Origin: VRUE01 sp035698885
GTDB lineage: Bacteria; Actinomycetota; Thermoleophilia; Solirubrobacterales; 70-9
Direction: 5' to 3'
Assembly: GCA_035698885.1 (NCBI GenBank)
Contig: DASSBJ010000155.1
Span: forward strand, 1 to 14,434
DNA: 14,434 nt
The translations under genes were made by a program, and so were the position numbers. The notes below the pieces were generated by a model. The model worked only from the letters and a program-made list of their open reading frames with translations, had not been told where the DNA came from and ran no database searches. Of this stretch, positions 5,759 to 13,459 are shown piece after piece. Within the stretch, counting starts at the first letter, position 1; each line of letters starts with the position of its first letter.

Positions 5759-6816
5759 GCGACGTCCTCGTCGTCAACGCCGGCTCGACCGGCCTCAAGC
5801 TGCACGTCGTGACGGCGCGGGAGGAGAGCCGCCCGGTCGAGTCGATCGAGTCGGTGGGCCCGGGCGAGATCTCGGCCGTCGCGCACCGGGTCGTGCACGG
5901 CGGCGCGCGCTTCCGCGATCCCGTCGCGATCGACGAGCGGGTGCGCGAGCGGATCTTCGCCACCGAGCCGCTGGCGCCGCTGCACAACGCCCCCTGCCTC
6001 GAGGGGATCGAACGCGCGCGAGAGTCGCTCCCGGACACCCCCCAGGTCGCCGTCTTCGACACCGGCTTCCACGCGACGATCCCGGCCGAGACGGCCACCT
6101 ACGCGGTGCCGCGCGAGTGGCGTGAGCGGTGGGGCTTGCGGCGCTACGGCTTCCATGGCATCTCCGTCGCCTGGTCGGCCGGTCGCGCGCCCGAGCTGCT
6201 CGGGCGCGCGGTCGACGGGCTGCGGCTGGTCGTCTGCCACCTCGGCGGCGGCTGCTCGCTCAGCGCCGTGCGCGACGGCCGCTCGCTCGACAACACGATG
6301 GGCTTCAGCCCGCTCGAGGGGGTGCCGATGGCGACGCGCTCGGGCTCGGTCGACCCCGGCGCGCTGACCTACCTGATGCGCGAGAAAGGGCTCGACGCGG
6401 CACAGCTCGAGCGCGCGCTCGAGCGCGAATCCGGACTGCGCGGCCTCGCCGGCGGCAGCGGCGACATGCTCGCGGTCGAGCGCGCCGCCGGGGCGGGCGA
6501 CCGCGACGCCGCCCTGGCGCTCGACGTCTTCGCACATCGCGTCGCCGGCGCGGCGGCGGCGATGGCCGCCTCCGCCGGCGGCCTCGACGCGCTCGTCTTC
6601 ACCGCCGGCGTCGGCGAGAACTCGCCCCCCACCCGCGCCCGCGTCTGCGAGCGCCTCGGCTTCCTCGGCGTCGAGCTCGACCCCGACCGCAATGCCGCCG
6701 CCGAGCCCGACGGCGACGTCGCCGCCCCGGGCTCCCCCGTCCGCGTGCTCGTCATCCGCGCTCGCGAGGAGCTGATCGCCGCCCGCGCCGCGCGAGCGCT
6801 GCTCGCCTCGCCCTGA
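5746..6816 (+). CDS. ackA: Acetate kinase, short divergent form
   Basis: 356-aa ASKHA-fold kinase that converts acetyl-phosphate and ADP to acetate and ATP, using the product of the upstream phosphoketolase. Conserved residues present: NAGSTGLK (Asn11, Ser14, Lys18), HRVVHGG (Arg48), APLHN, FDTGFH (Asp105), RYGFHG (His137), MATRSG (Arg198), and FTAGVGEN with Glu291. It is shorter than the usual roughly 400 aa, mainly because only about 30 residues separate Lys18 from HRVVHGG. Deviations: HLGGGCS replaces the usual HLGNGxS, FHGIS-V replaces FHGTSH, and MATR replaces MGTR. The GTG at 5746 (13-nt overlap with xfp) is chosen because the NAGS strand begins ten residues later; GTG at 5740 is an alternative. 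It ends 7 nt before the convergent RTX gene. Acetate kinase is clearly the best call; the altered loops leave some doubt about kinetics or specificity. Confidence 0.9.
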   Translation: MAGLSDVLVVNAGSTGLKLHVVTAREESRPVESIESVGPGEISAVAHRVVHGGARFRDPVAIDERVRERIFATEPLAPLHNAPCLEGIERARESLPDTPQVAVFDTGFHATIPAETATYAVPREWRERWGLRRYGFHGISVAWSAGRAPELLGRAVDGLRLVVCHLGGGCSLSAVRDGRSLDNTMGFSPLEGVPMATRSGSVDPGALTYLMREKGLDAAQLERALERESGLRGLAGGSGDMLAVERAAGAGDRDAALALDVFAHRVAGAAAAMAASAGGLDALVFTAGVGENSPPTRARVCERLGFLGVELDPDRNAAAEPDGDVAAPGSPVRVLVIRAREELIAARAARALLASP

Positions 6817-6823
6817 CAGGCGG

Positions 6824-8503
6824 CTACGGAATCGAGGCGCGGTGCTCGCAGCCGCGTGCGCGATCGTGCCCGCCGCCGCCGACGCAGATGTCGCTGCCAC
6901 CGCGGCCGTAGAGCCGATCGTTGCCGCCGCGACCGAGCAGCACGTTGTGGGCGCCGTCGCCGCTGAGCACGTCGGGCCCGGTGGAGCCCTCGATCTTCTC
7001 GACCCCGGCGGCGATGTGGCCGGCGTTGCAGCCGGCGACGTCGGGGTCGAGCACCGCGCCGCCGATCGTCGCGCTGACGAAGACGCCGCCGTTGCGCACG
7101 CGGGCGAAGGAGGCGCTGTCGTTCGGCCCCGGGCCGCCGTCGAACACGTCGCCGTCGCAGGGCTGGCCGCCGATCAGCAGATCGCTACCCGGGCCGCCGA
7201 TCATCGTCGCGGCGCCGCTGTCCTTGCGCGGATGGGAGATGTTGACGCCGTAGATCACGTCGTCGCCGCCGCCGCCTTCCAGCCTGTCGGGGGCGTGGTC
7301 TTCGCCCGCGTAGAGGACGTCTGCCGCTCTGCCGCCACGCAGCGTGTCCGAGCCTCCGCCGCCGTCGATCGTCGAGGAGACGCGGGCGGGCACGCTGCCG
7401 CCGACGATCAGCGTGTCGTCTGCGCCGCCGAGCGCGGCGAGGATCGAGTCGACCCGGCCCCGGCAGGAGACGGCGTCGCCCGCGGGCGACCCGCCGCACT
7501 GCGTCGAGCCGGGATCGCCCGAGACGACGGGTGCGCCGCCCGGCGCGCGGCTGACGGTGTAGGCGCCGTTCCCAAATCCGATCGCGGCGGCGTCGGCGCC
7601 CCCGCCTCCGGTGACGATCAGGCTGCTCCGCCCGTCGATGCTCTCGTAGAGCTCCACCGCGGTGCCGCCCGCGCCGGCGCCCGATCCACAGGAGTTCTCC
7701 GCGGCGAAGCCCCCCGCGCACTGGTCCGAGCCCGGCCCGCCGAAGGCCTCGTCGCCGGACCCGGCCGCGACCAGGCGGTCCTCGCCTGGACCGCCGTCGA
7801 GCCGATTGGCGGTCGCCGCGTCGCCGATCAGCGTATCGGCGCCCGAGCCGCCCACCGCGTCCTCGATCCCGTGCAGGCGCTCGGACTCGGCCCCGGCGAC
7901 CCTTTGCGCGCCGAGCTCGACCGTGACCGCGCCGCCGGTGCCGGCATAGGAGGCGATGTCGTGCGCGCCGGCGCTGCCGTCGATCCGGTCCCGGCCGGGT
8001 CCGCCGCTGAGGACGTCGAAGTCGCCCGGGCCACCGAGGAGCGCATCGTCGCCGGGGCCGCCGTCGACCCTGTCGCGATCCCCGGAGCCGCCGTCGAGGC
8101 TGTCGTTGCCGGTTTCGCCGAAAAGGCCGTCGCCGCCCGCGCCGCCGTCGAGACGGTCGGAACCGCGTTCCCCGTAGAGAACGTCGTCGTCGCCGTCGCC
8201 GAACAGCGAGTCCTTGCCCCGCCCGCCGTGGATCGCGTCCTCGCCCGGGCCGCCACAGACGACGTCGTTGCCGCCTTCTCCATAGATCGTGTTGTCGCCG
8301 CCGCCGGCGACGATCACGTCGGGGGCCTTGGTGCCGACGATCCGGCGCGCGTTGGAGACGATCGTCGCCCGCTTGCCGTGGCAGCGCGGCGCGGCCGCCG
8401 CCGGCTCCGGCGACGGCAGGCCGGCGACCGCCAGGAGGGCGGTCGCGATGAGGGCGGCGCGGAACGCCGCGCGGCGGGGTCGTGGGCTGTTGTCGGCTTG
8501 CAA
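6824..8503 (-). CDS. Secreted RTX (hemolysin-type Ca2+-binding) repeat protein
   Basis: 559-aa exported protein built from GGxGxDxxx nonapeptide repeats that form Ca2+-binding parallel beta-rolls. After a Sec-like signal (FRAALIATALLAVAGL, ending near AAAAP) the densest array spans about residues 64-180 (for example GGPGEDAIHGG, GGAGGDGLFGE, GGPGDDALLGG). Shorter arrays lie near 220-270, 385-430 and 510-550. They are separated by a non-repeat region (about 280-380) with a few Cys residues. No enzymatic domain is recognisable, so a structural, adhesive or Ca2+-buffering surface role is only inference. No type I secretion genes are nearby. The start is the weakest point: TTG at 8501-8503 has no ribosome site, but no ATG or GTG precedes the signal peptide in this frame. 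It converges on ackA. Confidence 0.82.
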   Translation of the reverse strand: MQADNSPRPRRAAFRAALIATALLAVAGLPSPEPAAAAPRCHGKRATIVSNARRIVGTKAPDVIVAGGGDNTIYGEGGNDVVCGGPGEDAIHGGRGKDSLFGDGDDDVLYGERGSDRLDGGAGGDGLFGETGNDSLDGGSGDRDRVDGGPGDDALLGGPGDFDVLSGGPGRDRIDGSAGAHDIASYAGTGGAVTVELGAQRVAGAESERLHGIEDAVGGSGADTLIGDAATANRLDGGPGEDRLVAAGSGDEAFGGPGSDQCAGGFAAENSCGSGAGAGGTAVELYESIDGRSSLIVTGGGGADAAAIGFGNGAYTVSRAPGGAPVVSGDPGSTQCGGSPAGDAVSCRGRVDSILAALGGADDTLIVGGSVPARVSSTIDGGGGSDTLRGGRAADVLYAGEDHAPDRLEGGGGDDVIYGVNISHPRKDSGAATMIGGPGSDLLIGGQPCDGDVFDGGPGPNDSASFARVRNGGVFVSATIGGAVLDPDVAGCNAGHIAAGVEKIEGSTGPDVLSGDGAHNVLLGRGGNDRLYGRGGSDICVGGGGHDRARGCEHRASIP

Positions 8504-8717
8504 GGTTTGTCGAAGCGGCTGGGCGGATTGCGTTTCAGGGCGCCGGTGGAACCCCGCGCGCCCTCGAGACGAAGATCGGCGACATCCACCAACTGCTTGA
8601 GCCGGGCGCCGAAACGCCGACGAAAGGCTCCGATCGTCTTGCCCGGCTTTAGCGTTCGGCCGCCTGCTGGACGAATCTCGTAGAAGGTTTCTCGAACAAA
8701 TGTGCTGTCATGAAGTC

Positions 8718-9137
8718 ATGACGACGGAAGCGCGAAACAGGCGAGCTCGACTCTGGGCCCCGTCGCTTTGCGTCGCGGCCCTCCTGGCCACGGCAGTTCC
8801 GGCCGGCTCAGCCACCGCATCCAGCCCGATCGAGGGCGGCTCGCAGGTGAGCCTCGTCTTCGTCCGTCCGACGGCGCGCGTCGTCGGCTCGCAGGCGTTA
8901 ATCTCGGTCAGGTGCGTCGGCTCGCGGAATGCTGTCTGCAGCGGCACGGTGAGCATCTCGGTCGCGCATCGCCGGCACCGGGCCCCGTTCTCGGTCGGCG
9001 GCGGCAGCCGTCAAAGCCTCGCCGTGCCCGTCGGTCCCCGCAGGGCCGTCGACGGCGCGCTCGGCAGGGCAGTGGCGAACACTGCTCAGCCCAGCGGCGG
9101 CTATGTGCGCATCCGGGAAGCGCTGCGCTTTCGGTAG
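8718..9137 (+). CDS. Small secreted protein of unknown function
   Basis: 139-aa protein that I do not recognise by name. An Arg-rich n-region (TTEARNRRARLW), a hydrophobic core (LCVAALLATAVPAG) and a small-residue site (SATASS) make a convincing Sec signal peptide. The mature part is short and beta-rich: GSQVSLVFVRPTARVVGSQA, then ISVRCVGSRNAVCSGTVSISV with two Cys residues that could form a disulphide, as in Ig-like domains of actinobacterial surface proteins. The ATG at 8718 is preferred because the signal peptide begins at once. An in-frame ATG at 8700 adds six residues (MCCHEV) and has AGAAGG 12 nt upstream, so it remains possible. It sits 27 nt before the ABC ATPase gene on the same strand and may share its transcript. 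Confidence 0.6.
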   Translation: MTTEARNRRARLWAPSLCVAALLATAVPAGSATASSPIEGGSQVSLVFVRPTARVVGSQALISVRCVGSRNAVCSGTVSISVAHRRHRAPFSVGGGSRQSLAVPVGPRRAVDGALGRAVANTAQPSGGYVRIREALRFR

Positions 9138-9164
9138 AGAACCGCGAGCAGCTGGAAGAGCGGC

Positions 9165-9859
<695 letters not shown>

Positions 9860-9860
<1 letters not shown>

Positions 9861-12169
9861 TGCTCTGGCGCAAGGCATACCGCGACCTGCGCGCGATGGG
9901 CCTGCGCGCCGTCCTGATCGTGATCGTGATCGGCGCCGGCCCGGGGACCGCCGCCGGCATCGCGCTGGCGATGCACGACGTCGAAGCGACCCGCGACACC
10001 TTCTACTCCCGCTACGCGCTGGCCGACCTGGACCTGCGCCTGCGCGCTCCGCTGCCCAGCGAGCGGCTGCGCCGGCGGGCCGCGGAGGCCAGGGCGCAGC
10101 GGGCAGAGACCCGGCTGATCCTCGACGGCGCGGCGCTGCACGGCGGCTCGCGCACCGCGGCGGAAGTCGTCGGCATGCCGGTGGACGCGTCGCTCAACCG
10201 GCTCGCGGTCACCGCCGGGCGCGGACTCGACGGAGGCGACCCTCGCGGCGCCGCGCTCGACGCCGAATACGCCGATCGGGTCGGCATCGGCCCCGGGGAC
10301 CGCTTGCGCCTTCAGCTCGCCGGCCGCGCCTTCTCGCTGCGGGTGCGGGGGCTGGTGCGCAGCCCCGAGTACCTGCTCGCGACCGCCAACCCCGACTACC
10401 TGGTTCCACAGCGCGGCTCGCTCGCGGCCGTCTTCCTGCCGCGCGCCTCGCTGCAACGCCTCACCGGCCTGGAAGGACGCGCCAACGACCTCGCGGTCGA
10501 CCTGCCGGGCGGCGGCGACGGCGCGCTCGCGAAACGGCTCGCCGCCGGGCTGCCGACGGCTCGCGTGACGCCGCGCTCGCGCCAGTACGGGCGCCGGCTG
10601 ACCGAGGCCGACATCCACAGCTTCTCGATCTTCGCCCCGGTGATGGGCGTCGTCTTCGGGATCGTCGGCCTGCTGCTGATCGCGCTGAGCCTGCGCCGTC
10701 TGGTCAGCTCGCAGCGGCGCGAGCTCGGCGCCCTGCTGGCGATCGGCTATCCGCCGCGGGCGGTGGTCGGCTCGGTCATGCTGCTGGCCACGGCGCTCGC
10801 CGTGCTCGGAGCGGCGCTGGCGATCGGGGCGACGCTCGGGGTCGGGCGGCTGGTCGCCGACCAGTACTCGAGCGCCGTCGGCTTCCCCGAGACGCGCTAC
10901 CCGCTTGCCTTTGGGCCGCTGGCGCTGGCGGTCGGCCTTGCGCTCGCCGCCACGCTGCTCGCCGCCCTGCTTCCCGCCTACCGGCTCGCCCGCCTGGACC
11001 CGATCGAGGCGTTGCGCGGGGAGGGCGTCGGCGCCTTCGAGCTGCCGGATTGGCTGCAGCGGCTGACGGCGCTCGGCCCGCCCGCGCTCACCTACGGGCT
11101 GCGCGGACTGCTGCGCCGGCCGCTGCTCAGCGCCGCCACGGTGATCAGCATCGCCGGCGCGGTCGGGCTAGGCGCCGCGCTCAACATCCTCGTCTCGTCG
11201 ACCAACAGCTCGGTCGACGCGGCGTTCGCGGGCCAGGGATGGACCCACTCGGCCGACCTCGCCCGGCCGCTGCCGAACGGTCGCGCGGCGGCGCTCGCCA
11301 GACAGGCGGGAGCGGCCAGGGCCGAGGCGACTGTGAAGGGCCCGGCGGAACTGCGGGCCGGCGGCCGCGCGGTCGGGGCGCAGCTCACCGGGCTGCCGCG
11401 GCGGCCGGCGCTGCTGCGCCTCGACGTCACTTCCGGCGAGGGCCCCGGGCCCGGCCGGATCGTGCTGAGCGAGCAGACCGCGGACAAGCTCGGGGTCGGC
11501 CCCGCCGACACGGTCGCGCTGCGCACCCCCGAACGGGTGGCGACCGTGCGCGTCGCCGGCATCGCCCGCACCCTGGCAACCGAGCAGGCCTACCTGCCTC
11601 GAGCCGAGGCGGCGCGCCTGCTCGGGCTCGGCGGACGGGCGACGAGCGTCCTCATCGCCGGCGCCGCGGCGGACGCCCGCCGCCTGCGCGACAACCCGGC
11701 CGTGGCGCGGGTCACCTCGAAAGCCTCGGCGCTCGCGGCCGAGCGCGAACTGCTGGATGAGCTGACCGGGCTGATCTCCGTCCTGCAGGCGATCAGCCTC
11801 GGCGTCGGCGCGCTCTTCCTCGTCTCCACCCTGGCGCTCTCCTACCTCGATCGCCGCGGCGAGTTCGCGACGCTGGCCGCGCTCGGCTATGGACGGCGCC
11901 AGATCGGGGCCGCCGTCGCCGGAGAGGCGCTCACGCAGACGCTGCTGGCGGCCGCGCTCTCGATCCCGCTCGGCATCCTGATCGCCTCCCCGCTCTCGCA
12001 GCGGATCGCCGAAGCCTGGTTCGAGATCGGCCTGCACCCGGAAGCGCCCAGCTTCCTGCTGGTGATCGTCCCGGCGCTGGCCCTCGCCCTGCTCGCCGCC
12101 GCGCACGCGACCAGGCGGGCGCTGCGGCTGAACATCGCGGCGACCGTCAGAGGTCGGCTGATCGGCTGA
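9860..12169 (+). CDS. FtsX/MacB-family ABC permease, two-module
   Basis: 769-aa membrane subunit paired with the preceding ATPase. I count about eight hydrophobic helices: 17-37, 255-280, 305-330, 350-374, 421-445, 637-664, 685-712 and 732-750. Two large extracytoplasmic regions (about 40-250 and 446-635) follow helices 1 and 5. Each helix group carries an FtsX-type core with the charged cytoplasmic loop RRELGALLAIGYPPRAVV in the first half and RRGEFATLAALGYGRRQIG in the second, so the protein is an internal duplication. Such two-module permeases act with one ATPase in mechanotransmission or export systems. The ATG overlaps the ATPase stop. The substrate could be a lipid, peptide or lipoprotein; the sequence does not say. 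It ends 16 nt before the convergent anti-sigma gene. Confidence 0.9.
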
Positions 12170-12177
12170 GGTCAGCC
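12164..12177. terminator. Short palindrome between convergent permease and anti-sigma genes
   Basis: GGCTGAGGTCAGCC is a perfect inverted repeat (5-bp stem with a 4-nt loop if folded as RNA) over the permease stop codon (TGA 12167-12169). It lies 9 nt before the anti-sigma stop. It lacks a T-run; a weak bidirectional terminator is possible. Confidence 0.25.
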
Positions 12178-12185
12178 CCTCGACG

Positions 12186-12842
12186 TCAGACCGGTGCGGC
12201 AAAGGCGCGGTCGCCGACGTGGACGACGATCGACGTCGTGCGTGAGAGGTCGAGGGCCGAGCTGAGCACCGCCTCGTCCTCGCCATAGCGGTAGCGGAAG
12301 GTGCCGGCGGGCAGGCGGGCGCCGTGCGGCCCGCGCAGGACGACCCGGCAGAGCGTGCCCGAGCGCACCCCCTCGACGTACATGTGGACCTCCGTGCCGT
12401 AGGCGCGCGGCTCCAGCGTGGCGGCGATCTTGATGCCCGGCGGCAGCGATGAGAAGGCCACCCGCTGCTCGGGGCTCGCGGAGGAGCCGCCGCCGAGGAC
12501 GAAGGCCGCCAGCACAGCGGCGGCAGCGGCCGCCGCGGTGGCGCCGCCGAGGACCAGGCCGAAGCGCCGCCTGCGGCGGCGCCCGGCCGCGCGCCGCTCG
12601 GCGGCGATCGTCGCCTCGATGCGCTTGCCGAGACCGGCGGGCGGCCGCGGCGGCTCGGCGAAGCGCTCTGGCTCGGCCAGCGGCATGACGCGTGCCACCG
12701 GTTCGAGCTCGGCCAGCTCCGCCCGGCACTCGGCGCAGCCCTCCAGGTGGGCTTCCAGGCCCGCGCGCTCCCCCTCGGGCAGCTGCCCGAGGACGTAGGC
12801 GCCCAGCGACTCGCGCCATTCCCGGCAGCCCTCAGTCCTCAT
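12186..12842 (-). CDS. Zinc-binding transmembrane anti-sigma factor (zf-HC2 type)
   Basis: 218-aa membrane protein encoded directly after the ECF sigma gene. The N-terminal cytoplasmic domain carries the anti-sigma zinc motif: Cys6, then His32-x3-Cys36-x2-Cys39 (HLEGCAEC). A Pro-rich linker leads to one transmembrane segment at about 94-119, an Ala-rich stretch after six consecutive Arg. The extracytoplasmic domain of about 100 residues is beta-rich (VHMYVEGVRSGTLCRVVLRG) and contains a single Cys. It should sequester the sigma factor at the membrane until an envelope signal arrives; signal and protease are unknown. The ATG at 12840-12842 is chosen because it lies in the sigma gene's last codons (11-nt overlap), giving coupled synthesis; an in-frame upstream start would add 14 Arg/Trp-rich residues deep inside the sigma gene. 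Confidence 0.88.
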   Translation of the reverse strand: MRTEGCREWRESLGAYVLGQLPEGERAGLEAHLEGCAECRAELAELEPVARVMPLAEPERFAEPPRPPAGLGKRIEATIAAERRAAGRRRRRRFGLVLGGATAAAAAAAVLAAFVLGGGSSASPEQRVAFSSLPPGIKIAATLEPRAYGTEVHMYVEGVRSGTLCRVVLRGPHGARLPAGTFRYRYGEDEAVLSSALDLSRTTSIVVHVGDRAFAAPV

Positions 12843-13341
12843 AGCCGATCTCCTCCAGCGCCATCTTGAGCGCCCGCAGGCCATAGTAGACGCGGCTCTT
12901 CACGGTGCCCTCCGGCACCCCCAGCTCGGCGGCGACCTCGCCGTAGGGACGGCCGCGGTAGTAGGTCTCGACGAGGACCTGGCGGTGCTGCTCGCCGATC
13001 CTCCGCAGCGCCTCCTCCAGCTGCCAGGCGAGCAGCGCCTCCTCCAGCGGCTCCACGGACGGCTCCACCCCACCCTCGGCGACCCCGGGACGCACCGCCC
13101 GCGCGCGGCTCAGGTCGATCACCACGTTGCGCAGGATCGCGAACAGCCAGGTGCGCAGCGACCCGAGCTCGGGATCGAAGCGCTCGCCCGCCCGCCAGGC
13201 GCGCAGAAAGGTCTCCTGCACCGCCTCCTCGGCCAGGCCGACGTCCCCGAGCGAGCGCCGGGCGAACCCGTACAGCTCGCCCGCGTGGGCGGAATAGGCC
13301 TCGCGCACGTCGCGATCGCGGGTAAGGGCGCCCGTCGACAT
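12832..13341 (-). CDS. ECF RNA polymerase sigma factor
   Basis: 169-aa extracytoplasmic-function sigma factor. Region 2 (about 10-85) includes LAEEAVQETFLRAWRAGERF and LRTWLFAILRNVVIDLSRAR, the core-binding and -10-recognition helices. Region 4 (about 110-160) includes QHRQVLVETYYRGRPYGEVA and the helix-turn-helix LGVPEGTVKSRVYYGLRALK that reads the -35. There is no sigma-1.1 or sigma-3 domain and no C-terminal extension. The ATG at 13339-13341 is chosen because the frame upstream lacks sigma similarity and contains the gene's own promoter; no strong ribosome site precedes it. TGAACC-N16-CGTAGA lies 45 nt upstream, so it is probably autoregulated. The anti-sigma gene overlaps its end. The same promoter before the lipoprotein gene at 2522 suggests a second target. 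Confidence 0.93.
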   Translation of the reverse strand: MSTGALTRDRDVREAYSAHAGELYGFARRSLGDVGLAEEAVQETFLRAWRAGERFDPELGSLRTWLFAILRNVVIDLSRARAVRPGVAEGGVEPSVEPLEEALLAWQLEEALRRIGEQHRQVLVETYYRGRPYGEVAAELGVPEGTVKSRVYYGLRALKMALEEIGYED

Positions 13342-13386
13342 CGACTCAGCGTACGACGAGAAGGGGAATCGATCGCATCGTCCCGG

Positions 13387-13414
13387 TCTACGCGCGAGGC
13401 GCGCCGGAGGTTCA
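13387..13414 (-). promoter_or_regulatory. ECF-type autoregulatory promoter of the sigma/anti-sigma operon
   Basis: On the minus strand TGAACC (13409-13414) and CGTAGA (13387-13392) are separated by 16 nt, with CCGGG following the -10 and 45 nt to the sigma ATG. A TGAAC-type -35 with a CGTnnn-type -10 is typical of ECF promoters in Actinomycetota. The recurrence of the same arrangement at 2570-2597 supports its reality. Confidence 0.75.
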
Positions 13415-13428
13415 GGCGACCCCGAACC

Positions 13429-13442
13429 GCGGCTTCGGCCGC
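13429..13442. terminator. Small TTCG-loop hairpin after the DUF4143 gene
   Basis: GCGGC-TTCG-GCCGC, a 5-bp stem (CGAA loop on the minus strand), lies 17 nt past the stop codon of the ATPase gene and upstream of the sigma promoter. There is no T-run; it could help separate the two minus-strand units, but the evidence is thin. Confidence 0.25.
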
Positions 13443-13459
13443 CGACCGCGACACAGCGT

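Noticed and set aside
6842..8683. 613-residue plus-strand open frame antisense to the RTX gene
   Set aside because: Its apparent repeats are simply the complement of the GGxGxD codons; the minus-strand frame has a signal peptide and true nonapeptides.
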